A stretch of 9,032 nucleotides of DNA. It comes from an uncultured Succinatimonas sp. (GTDB lineage Bacteria > Pseudomonadota > Gammaproteobacteria > Enterobacterales > Succinivibrionaceae). The stretch is from NCBI GenBank assembly GCA_937880335.1, contig CALFLJ010000106.1, forward strand, positions 1-9,032. The letters run 5' to 3'. The notes under the pieces were generated by a model that ran no database searches, was not told where the DNA came from, and saw nothing but the letters and a program-made list of their open reading frames with translations. A program made the position numbers and the translations under genes. Shown one piece after another: positions 1-5,734 of this stretch (its first letter is position 1; every line of letters starts with the position of its first letter).

Positions 1-36
1 AAAAAGCGGACTTTAAGGAGTTTTTTATAGTCCGCT
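1..36 (-). terminator. Intrinsic terminator at the left window edge
   Basis: Read on the minus strand, AGCGGACT (29-36) pairs perfectly with AGTCCGCT (5-12) across a 16-nt loop. Beyond one mismatch, three further pairs (TAA with TTA) can form. The second arm runs into at least five T residues (1-5), and the run may continue beyond the window. The plus-strand 3' side is not T-rich, so the terminator serves minus-strand transcription, either from the tRNA-Leu unit or from an unannotated RNA in 37-402. Confidence 0.75.
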
Positions 37-402
37 AGTTTGTGAAAGTTTTACTCAATCGAAATTAAAAGATCTTTGAATAATTTTAACGGATTTATGA
101 TCATTTGTTTTGGATTTCGCATTCCGAAGAAGTATGAGCGGACCTTATCTTAGTTACTATGTGACGAAGATTAGGCGCAATTAACGAATATACTTCTTTT
201 TTTGACAAGTTTTCGATTTGAGTTGCCGTATACATAGATTGCCCCTACAATTAAGCGCATGCTTTGGTTCCCAAACGTCAAACGACTCTCTCTGTCGTTT
301 TAGTGTCGTATATAGACACTGATTGTATACATTTTTTGTGAATTAGGTTTAATTTAAGTGATTGATTTGAAAGGTGTTTTATTTGGTGGGTATGTTTTTC
401 AA
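37..402. other. Gene-free stretch rich in inverted repeats; possible structured RNA
   Basis: No convincing protein gene was found on either strand; the longest open stretches are about 30-55 codons, lack a good start and ribosome binding site, and were not recognised. The stretch holds three adjacent perfect hairpins: TTTGG/CCAAA (263-275), AAACGAC/GTCGTTT with a 7-nt loop (280-300) and AGTGTC/GACACT with a 7-nt loop (302-320). A longer imperfect fold joins GAAGTAT (129-135) to ATACTTC (190-196), with an inner stem 143-151/167-175 that has one mismatch. Followed on the minus strand by the terminator at 1-36, it could be the trailer of the tRNA-Leu transcript, an independent small RNA, or a decayed repeat element. 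The strand and function are inference. Confidence 0.35.
263..320. repeat. Cluster of three adjacent perfect hairpins
   Basis: The three hairpins have stems 263-267/271-275 (5 bp, 3-nt loop), 280-286/294-300 (7 bp, 7-nt loop) and 302-307/315-320 (6 bp, 7-nt loop). Only 1 to 4 bases separate them. None is followed by a long T run on either strand, so they do not look like intrinsic terminators. Their tight packing suggests a structured transcript or a processing region downstream of tRNA-Leu; no known RNA family was recognised. Confidence 0.5.
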
Positions 403-487
403 TGGTGCCCAAGACGAGACTCGAACTCGTACTCAGTTACGAACTACCCCCTCAAAGTAGCGTGTCTACCAATTTCACCACTTGGGC
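403..487 (-). tRNA. tRNA-Leu (anticodon GAG)
   Basis: This is an 85-nt class II tRNA on the minus strand. The acceptor arm GCCCAAG (481-487) pairs with CTTGGGC (407-413), followed by discriminator A and an encoded CCA (403-405). The D-arm resembles that of E. coli tRNA-Leu. The anticodon stem CTACT/GGTAG encloses the loop TTGAGGG (449-455), giving anticodon GAG (451-453), which reads CUC and CUU leucine codons. A short extra arm follows, then a T-arm with stem ACGAG/CTCGT and loop TTCGAGT. The 13-nt variable region and the leucine-type D-arm agree with the leucine identity. It lies between slt and a structured gene-free region and has its own promoter, so it is probably a separate transcription unit. 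Confidence 0.97.
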
Positions 488-503
488 TCTCCATCGAACG
501 GGG

Positions 504-534
504 ACTATTTTAGCAAAAACTTATTGTTTGTAAA
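504..534 (-). promoter_or_regulatory. Sigma70-type promoter of tRNA-Leu, stable-RNA class
   Basis: On the minus strand, TTTACA (529-534) and TAAAAT (507-512) are separated by 16 bp. They are followed by a C-rich discriminator (AGTCCCCG) and then the tRNA about 20 nt downstream of the -10 box. A GC-rich discriminator is the known signature of stringently controlled stable-RNA promoters. Immediately upstream of the -35 box there are A tracts on the transcribed-sense strand (about 539-566) that look like an UP element. The transcription start is inferred to be near 500. Confidence 0.7.
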
Positions 535-644
535 GAACTTTTTTTTAATTTTTTTTATTATATTATTAACATATTGAAATTAAACAATATTTACACGGTA
601 TTATTTTTTTATAACCCCTTGTTTAACCAGATAAAATTAGAATC

Positions 645-665
645 ATGCCCCTAAAAGTGGGGCAT
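645..665 (-). terminator. Hairpin after slt, probable terminator
   Basis: ATGCCCC (645-651) and GGGGCAT (659-665) form a perfect 7-bp stem with a 7-nt loop, beginning 5 nt after the slt stop codon. On the minus strand the stem is followed by GATTCTAATTTTAT, which is T-rich but not a clean T run. It could be a weak intrinsic terminator or an mRNA 3' stabiliser. It is well placed to separate slt from the tRNA promoter. Confidence 0.55.
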
Positions 666-670
666 AAAAA

Positions 671-2692
671 CTAATAACGATAAGCCATTTCGTGGCTCTC
701 CAGTAAAGCACCCGCTTTACCTGTTAAAAGCTTATTATAGATGGCATCATAAAGTAAAACATTCTGTACATACTTTCTTGTTTCATCAAAAGGAATATTC
801 TCAACATACATTGCTGTATCACGAGTATAACCATCATTTGATTTCCATCTCATAACACGACCTGGACCTGCATTATAAGCTACAGCTGCAAGAATACGAT
901 TATTATCAAATCTATCAAGCATCTCTCTTAAATACGCAGAGCCTAATCTTATATTGTTTTCAGGCAAAGTGAGTGAACTTACACCTTTGTAATCCCATTT
1001 GTTCTTCTTTGAAACTAATTTTGCTGTTGCAGGCATTAATTGCATTAAACCTACAGCACCTGCAGGTGATTTTACATAAGGGTTCATCATACTTTCCTGC
1101 CTTGTTACACCATACAAAAACGACAGCGAAACATTATGGGAATTTGCGTATTTTTTATACAAATCAAGATATGCTATAGGGAAGCGGTAGCTTAGAGCAT
1201 CCCAACGATTTCCTAAAGTTATTGATAAAATTGAATAGTTTATATAACCATTTTTTAAAGCCCAATCTGCCATAAGAAGAGCTTCGTCATCACTTGAATT
1301 CTTAGCAATTTCCTTCCACTCAAGACTTGCATTAGGATCATCTAAAACATTCAACTCAAAAAAACGTTGTACCGCTTTGTTGTCAGCTATAGTATCCGGC
1401 CAGCATACATTTTTAGATAAACGCTTATGATTAAAAGGCATACTTACATTTAACTGCTGAGCTGCCAAAAATCCAAAGAAAGAGCGATCTTTTGCAACTT
1501 CCTTTAAAATTTTACGTCCCTCATCTTTTCGATCTGTAAGATAAGCACTACGCCCCTTCCAGTAACGCCAATTTATAGAATTTTTTTCATAACTGGGTAA
1601 ATAATCTATTACAGCATAAACAATATCCCATTGCCCATACCATATAGCCCGTCTAGCTCGCATCTCCTTTAGCTCATCTGTCCACCCTATCACAGGAAGG
1701 TTATCATCTACCCACTTAACTTTATCCAAAGAGGTAAGCCGCCCTAAATAATCACGGGCTATAATTTGCTTTATTCCAAGGATCTCAGCCTCGCTTGGCG
1801 CAAACTTTTCGACGAATTCGTTAAAACGCATAACCGCCTGCTCTGGAGCTACGGAAGCATAACGCTTAAATGCTAAAACTGCGGCTCTATGATTCTCCTC
1901 AAAACTATTATTTACAATTGAAAATAGATCCTCTGGATTATCGTATATCTTCATAAGTGTACTTACACGAGAAGAGAAGCTTGAATTCAAAAGCTCTTTA
2001 GATAAATCAATGGTATTACTTTTATAACGCTTGTTTATATAAAGCCTTTCAAACTTTTCTAGTATAATTTTATCTGTCTTATAACCTTTCATCTTCCATA
2101 AGGTCATAAGGCCCTCACACTCATCAGGATATGAATTTACATTTTGGTAAAGTTTTGTTGAAAAGGCTACCGCTGATGCATCAGCTTTTCCTGTATGCCA
2201 TAGAGCCTCATAAAATCTGCACTGATTTTTAGTTTGCTGACGATTTAAATTAGTCTCACTTTCAAAAGGCTTTTTATTGTCAAAAAGAGATAGTACTTGC
2301 TTAAAATAACCTTTATCTGCTAAATAATTTATATAGCGGTTCTTTAAGTAATATGATAATTCAAGATGCTTTTTACTATCTATAAATCTTTTTACTTCTT
2401 TAAACTTGCCTACTGATGGTTCATTTGCTAAATACCAATAATCTAAATAGATATTCAGAGGATAATCTTTAAGCACACCTGACTGCAATTTTCTAGCTAA
2501 ACTGATATCCCCATTTTTCATAGCTAATTTTGCTACTAAAAAAGCATCGCGTTGTTCTTGTATCTTTGCATCATTTTTAACAAGTGGATTTATTTTGACA
2601 AATTTTGTCTGTGATGGATTTCCTGTTATTGCCAGGGCACAAAAAGGCAACATTAAAGAAAATATCAATAAAGTTTTTTTAAGAAGCAACAT
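671..2692 (-). CDS. slt: Soluble lytic murein transglycosylase (Slt70 family)
   Basis: This periplasmic enzyme cleaves the MurNAc-GlcNAc bond of peptidoglycan to give 1,6-anhydromuropeptides for wall turnover. From the start at 2692 it has 673 residues, close to E. coli Slt70 (645). Residues 1-21 are a Sec signal peptide (MLLLKK, hydrophobic core, ALA cleavage site; no lipobox). A long alpha-helical region, which forms the ring-shaped superhelix in Slt70, precedes the C-terminal catalytic domain. That domain has TRQES with the probable catalytic Glu533 (codon 1094-1096), then SPAGAVGLMQLMPATA and later AYNAGPGRV, the standard GLMQ and NAGPG motifs. The frame extends 11 codons further to an ATG at 2725. 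I prefer 2692 because the longer form puts MLFCFFYGKSA before the signal peptide and its AGGG directly abuts the ATG. Neither start has a good Shine-Dalgarno sequence, so the start is uncertain. Confidence 0.93.
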   Translation of the reverse strand: MLLLKKTLLIFSLMLPFCALAITGNPSQTKFVKINPLVKNDAKIQEQRDAFLVAKLAMKNGDISLARKLQSGVLKDYPLNIYLDYWYLANEPSVGKFKEVKRFIDSKKHLELSYYLKNRYINYLADKGYFKQVLSLFDNKKPFESETNLNRQQTKNQCRFYEALWHTGKADASAVAFSTKLYQNVNSYPDECEGLMTLWKMKGYKTDKIILEKFERLYINKRYKSNTIDLSKELLNSSFSSRVSTLMKIYDNPEDLFSIVNNSFEENHRAAVLAFKRYASVAPEQAVMRFNEFVEKFAPSEAEILGIKQIIARDYLGRLTSLDKVKWVDDNLPVIGWTDELKEMRARRAIWYGQWDIVYAVIDYLPSYEKNSINWRYWKGRSAYLTDRKDEGRKILKEVAKDRSFFGFLAAQQLNVSMPFNHKRLSKNVCWPDTIADNKAVQRFFELNVLDDPNASLEWKEIAKNSSDDEALLMADWALKNGYINYSILSITLGNRWDALSYRFPIAYLDLYKKYANSHNVSLSFLYGVTRQESMMNPYVKSPAGAVGLMQLMPATAKLVSKKNKWDYKGVSSLTLPENNIRLGSAYLREMLDRFDNNRILAAVAYNAGPGRVMRWKSNDGYTRDTAMYVENIPFDETRKYVQNVLLYDAIYNKLLTGKAGALLESHEMAYRY

Positions 2693-2727
2693 TGCTGATT
2701 TACCATAAAAAAAACAGAACAACATCC

Positions 2728-2747
2728 CTAAAATCCAACGATTTTAG
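2728..2747 (-). promoter_or_regulatory. Perfect hairpin abutting the upstream slt ATG
   Basis: On the minus strand CTAAAATC, GTTG and GATTTTAG form an 8-bp perfect stem with a 4-nt loop, ending two bases before the ATG at 2725. In mRNA it would sequester the only purine-rich stretch (TAGGG) upstream of that start. It either argues that initiation occurs at 2692 or acts as a translational control element. This is inference from position. Confidence 0.4.
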
Positions 2748-2785
2748 AAAATTGCTGCAGTTCTTTGTTGTTTTGACTTTTTCAT

Positions 2786-2809
2786 AGTGCAAGGAAGGAT
2801 TTGTGCACT
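2786..2809. repeat. Inverted repeat in the slt leader
   Basis: AGTGCA (2786-2791) and TGCACT (2804-2809) are perfect 6-bp arms with a 12-nt loop. On the plus strand the stem is followed by GATTTTTT, giving a terminator-like layout, but no plus-strand gene precedes it. On the minus strand it would be a hairpin in the untranslated leader of slt with CCTTCCT in its loop. No function can be assigned. Confidence 0.4.
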
Positions 2810-2820
2810 GATTTTTTCCT

Positions 2821-2849
2821 AGTATAACGTATTCTTTTAAATTTGAATA
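2821..2849 (-). promoter_or_regulatory. slt: Possible slt promoter overlapping the large inverted repeat
   Basis: The minus strand carries TATACT (2821-2826), five of six matches to a sigma70 -10 box. A poor -35 (TATTCA, 2844-2849) lies 17 bp upstream. Transcription from here would give a leader of roughly 120 nt before the start at 2692. An alternative is TTGTTA (2896-2901) with TAAATA (2873-2878) at 17 bp spacing. Both are weak matches; the first is preferred for its -10 box. It overlaps the right-hand portion (minus-strand sense) of the 22-bp inverted repeat. Confidence 0.3.
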
Positions 2850-2872
2850 AAAATTTAAAAGAATACGTTATA
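2823..2872. repeat. Perfect 22-bp inverted repeat with a 6-bp spacer
   Basis: Arm 2823-2844 begins TATAACGTATTC and ends AAATTT; arm 2851-2872 is its exact reverse complement, and the spacer is GAATAA (2845-2850). All 22 pairs match. The arms are AT-rich and neither strand continues into a T run, so it is not an ordinary intrinsic terminator. It lies between the transporter-operon terminator and slt and overlaps a possible slt -10 box. It could be an operator for a dimeric or tetrameric regulator, a leader RNA stem, or a very small repeat element. The sequence fact is certain; the role is unknown. Confidence 0.9.
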
Positions 2873-2901
2873 TATTTAGAAAATATAAGACTAAGTAACA
2901 A

Positions 2902-2945
2902 AAATCTCCCGCCTGTTTGCTATTTCAAAATTTAACGGGAGATTT
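2902..2945 (-). terminator. Intrinsic terminator of the NSS transporter operon
   Basis: AAATCTCCCG (2936-2945 read on the minus strand) pairs over 10 bp with CGGGAGATTT (2902-2911). The loop is 24 nt, and the stem runs into a T-rich end (GATTTTTG). It starts 16 nt after the stop codon of the third transporter gene and is oriented to end that operon before slt. Confidence 0.8.
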
Positions 2946-2961
2946 AAATATCTAATTAAAA

Positions 2962-4335
2962 TTATAAAAATATCTTGATATAGCCTACAACTAATAAAAT
3001 AGCGATAACGATAGGCATTATGAACTTAAAGTAGAAATAAAGAGCTGGATTTAACTTAACACCGTTACCAGTATTAACCTCTTCAACATATCTCTTCCAT
3101 CCCATACCAGTCTTTGCGGTAATAAAGAGTACAAACAATAATGAACCTAAAGGTAGAATATTATTAGAAATAATAAAATCCTGCATATCCAAAATTGTAG
3201 AGCCCTCTCCCATTGGCTGAATGAAGGACAAAACATTGTAGCCTAGGAGCGGAGGTATAGCTAAAATCATAATAATGGTAAAGTTTATTAAAACTGACTT
3301 TACACGTGAGATCTTAAATAACTCCATGCAGATGGCAATGATACTCTCAAATACTGCAATCAAAGTTGACATAGCAGCAATAAGCATGAAAACAAAGAAA
3401 ATAGTACCCCAGAATGCTCCAAAAGTCATATTAGTGAATACTGTATTCATAGTAACAAATAACAGTGAAGGGCCTGCATCAGGCTGTACACCATAACTAA
3501 AACATGCCGGGAAAATTACAAAGCCTGCTAATAAGGCTACCAAAGTATCTAAAACACCAATGTAAATGGACTCAGTTAAGAGTGTATGTCTTTTAGACAT
3601 ATAAGAGCCGAAGATTTCAATTGAACCTTGGCCTACACTTAAGGTAAAGAAAGCCTGTCCCATAGCTGCCCATAAAGCCTCCATGAAACCATGTTCCTGT
3701 AAACGTGACCAATCAGGCTTTAGGTAATAAGAAATGCCCTCAGAAAAGCCAGGTAGAGTAAAAGAGCGTATTGCCATAAAGAATAATACTGCTAGCATTA
3801 GAAGCATTAAAGGCTTAGTGTAACGCTCAACGCCCCTTACTACACCCATAGCAACAATAATGAAAGCGACTAAAATCACTGTGGTCATGCAAACAAACAT
3901 GGTCAAAGGATTCTGTAATAAATCACCAAAATGTTGCTGAGCTACCTCAGTTGATAAATTATGACCAAAAACTCCACGAGAGAACTGAACTGCATAATAA
4001 AGAATCCAACCGGTAATTAGTCCATAAAAAGACATTAGAATATAACTACCAGGAATCTGCCAAAACTTGTTCCAATTCCAGTGAGAGCCCTTTTCCTGCA
4101 ATGTTTCATAACATAATGCAATAGAGCGACGAGATGCTCTACCTACTGCAAGTTCAATTGTTAAAAGAGGAATACCTACGCAAAAAAGGAAACCCAAATA
4201 AATTAATACGAAAATAGCACCACCGTACTGACCGGTGATATAAGGGAAACGCCACACATTTCCAAGGCCAATGGCACAACCGGCGGCGATTAAAAGAAAG
4301 CCTAAGCGGCTTTTAAACTGTTCACGATCGCTCAT
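2962..4335 (-). CDS. Sodium-dependent amino-acid transporter, NSS family (third of three)
   Basis: This inner-membrane Na+-coupled symporter of the neurotransmitter:sodium symporter family (LeuT fold) probably imports an amino acid; the substrate is unknown. Its 457 residues fit the 11-helix form usual in bacteria. TM1 carries GCAIGLGNVWRFP, with Asn26 and Arg29 matching LeuT Asn27 and Arg30. TM6 has the unwound motif FFTLSVGQG (229-237), TM8 has MSTLIAVFE (322-330) with the Na2-site Ser/Thr pair, and TM10 has LDMQDF with Asp386 matching LeuT gate Asp404. Unusually, Gln236 sits where LeuT has Phe259, a substrate-pocket residue. The ATG at 4335 has AAGGAAA at 4342-4348. The gap to the preceding paralogue is 15 nt. 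It appears the most diverged copy: QIPGSYILM and FIQPMGEGS replace MILGNYVLM and a DVHP(M/L)GGSS-type motif in the other two. Confidence 0.93.
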   Translation of the reverse strand: MSDREQFKSRLGFLLIAAGCAIGLGNVWRFPYITGQYGGAIFVLIYLGFLFCVGIPLLTIELAVGRASRRSIALCYETLQEKGSHWNWNKFWQIPGSYILMSFYGLITGWILYYAVQFSRGVFGHNLSTEVAQQHFGDLLQNPLTMFVCMTTVILVAFIIVAMGVVRGVERYTKPLMLLMLAVLFFMAIRSFTLPGFSEGISYYLKPDWSRLQEHGFMEALWAAMGQAFFTLSVGQGSIEIFGSYMSKRHTLLTESIYIGVLDTLVALLAGFVIFPACFSYGVQPDAGPSLLFVTMNTVFTNMTFGAFWGTIFFVFMLIAAMSTLIAVFESIIAICMELFKISRVKSVLINFTIIMILAIPPLLGYNVLSFIQPMGEGSTILDMQDFIISNNILPLGSLLFVLFITAKTGMGWKRYVEEVNTGNGVKLNPALYFYFKFIMPIVIAILLVVGYIKIFL

Positions 4336-4350
4336 TGAAAATTTCCTTAT

Positions 4351-5721
4351 TTATTTTGCGAACATTCCTACATACCCTTGAACAAAAAGGGTAGTCACTA
4401 CAATAGGCAAAACAGTACGATAATACCACTTAGCCCAAGATGGTAATTTAATACCAGCACCTGAATTGCACTCAGATGAATACTTATCAAATCCCCAGCC
4501 ACGCTTTAAAGTTACATATAGAATGTAAATCATTGCACCTAGGGGCAATATATTTAAACTTAAAACAAAGTCATAAGTATCTAAAATTGTGCTACTGCCA
4601 CCCATAGGATGAACATCAGATAAAAGGTTATAACCTAACATGCATGGCAGTCCTAAGATAAGAACAGCAAAACAATTGTAGACCACAGCCTTTTTACGCT
4701 TACATGCAAAGATATCCATACTTATGCCAATAAGATTTTCAAAAACAGCAATTAATGTTGAAACGGCAGCAAAAAGCATGAATAGGAAGAATAAACCTCC
4801 CCAAAGCCAACCTAATTCCATGTTTGAAAAAACTGAGACCAAAGTTACAAATATAAGACCAGGACCTGATCCTGGAGCAATATCATAACTAAAGCAAGCT
4901 GGAAAAATAACAATACCTGCAAGTAGAGCTACGAATGTATCGAGTACAGTGATGAGAGAGGCCTCATAAAATAAGCTGTGCTTACGATTCATATATGATC
5001 CAAAGATCTGAATAGATCCCACACCTAAACCTAAGGTAAAGAATGCCTGCCCCATAGCTGCAGATAAAGTCGTCATAAGACCTGATGTTTCAATATTTGC
5101 AAGATTTGGCTTTAGATAGTAAGTAACACCTCGTTCAAAACCTGGCAAAAAGAAAGATCTTACAGATAGAAATATTAAAAGTATAAGCAAAGCAAGCATT
5201 AATGGCTTCGTAATACGCTCAACACCTGCCTGTAACCCTTTTGCACAAATAGCAAACGCAGTTACAGTTACAGCTACAGTACAGATGAATTGGGTTGAAG
5301 GATCTGCAAGCATTCCGCCAAAAATCGCACCTGCATCCTCCTGTCCTAACCCCTTATCAATACCACCTGAAAAAACAAGGACAGTATAATAAAGCATCCA
5401 ACCTGTGACTAAACTGTAAAAAGCCATTAAGACATAGTTGCCTAAAATCATCCAATATTTGTTGTATCTCCATTTAGTCTTAGGTGTTAAAACCTCAAAT
5501 GAGCCACCTAAACTTGCTCTTGCTGCACGGCCTACCGCAAGCTCGATACTTAACATAGGAAGACCAATTAAAAGCAAGAAAGCTATATATATTAAAACAA
5601 ATATTGCACCACCATATTGGCCTGTAATATAAGGGAAACGCCATACATTACCAAGACCAATTGCACAACCGGCTGTAATTAGTAAAAAGCCCAGTCGGGT
5701 AGAAAACTGTTCACGGGCCAC
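4351..5721 (-). CDS. Sodium-dependent amino-acid transporter, NSS family (second of three)
   Basis: This is an inner-membrane Na+:amino-acid symporter of the NSS/LeuT family. I start it at GTG 5721 (456 residues) because AGGAG (5729-5733) lies 7 nt upstream and the protein then begins (M)AREQFSTRLGF, collinear with its neighbours (MATREHFSSRLGF, MSDREQFKSRLGF). The ATG at 5772 would add 17 non-homologous residues lying over the preceding gene. TM1 has GCAIGLGNVWRFP, TM6 FFTLGLGVG (227-235), TM8 VSTLIAVFE and TM10 LDTYDF with gate Asp384. Gly231 and Val234 occupy the LeuT Ser256 and Phe259 positions, so the pocket differs from both neighbours. The ribosome binding site overlaps the TAG stop of the first gene, suggesting translational coupling. 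The substrate is unknown. Confidence 0.93.
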   Translation of the reverse strand: MAREQFSTRLGFLLITAGCAIGLGNVWRFPYITGQYGGAIFVLIYIAFLLLIGLPMLSIELAVGRAARASLGGSFEVLTPKTKWRYNKYWMILGNYVLMAFYSLVTGWMLYYTVLVFSGGIDKGLGQEDAGAIFGGMLADPSTQFICTVAVTVTAFAICAKGLQAGVERITKPLMLALLILLIFLSVRSFFLPGFERGVTYYLKPNLANIETSGLMTTLSAAMGQAFFTLGLGVGSIQIFGSYMNRKHSLFYEASLITVLDTFVALLAGIVIFPACFSYDIAPGSGPGLIFVTLVSVFSNMELGWLWGGLFFLFMLFAAVSTLIAVFENLIGISMDIFACKRKKAVVYNCFAVLILGLPCMLGYNLLSDVHPMGGSSTILDTYDFVLSLNILPLGAMIYILYVTLKRGWGFDKYSSECNSGAGIKLPSWAKWYYRTVLPIVVTTLFVQGYVGMFAK

Positions 5722-5728
5722 AGTAATT

Positions 5729-5734
5729 CTCCTA
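5729..5734 (-). promoter_or_regulatory. Ribosome binding site overlapping the stop codon of the first transporter
   Basis: On the minus strand TAGGAG contains both the TAG stop (5732-5734) of the first transporter and AGGAG, the Shine-Dalgarno sequence for the GTG start at 5721, with 7 nt between. It decides the start of the second gene and fits re-initiation by ribosomes finishing the first. Confidence 0.8.

Noticed and set aside
202..207. Plus-strand TTGACA as a promoter -35 box
   Set aside because: No acceptable -10 box lies 16-18 bp downstream (TATACA is at 21 bp), and no gene follows on the plus strand.
226..335. Small protein genes of 30-55 codons in the stretch after tRNA-Leu
   Set aside because: Several frames on both strands are open over this stretch, but none has a convincing start with a ribosome binding site, and no product was recognised.
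403..487. tRNA-Leu as the attachment site of an integrated element
   Set aside because: No integrase is visible, and no repeat of the tRNA 3' end was found elsewhere in the window. An element beyond the left edge cannot be excluded.
2823..2872. Large inverted repeat as an intrinsic terminator
   Set aside because: The stem is AT-rich and neither strand continues into a T run; a proper terminator for the transporter operon already lies at 2902-2945.
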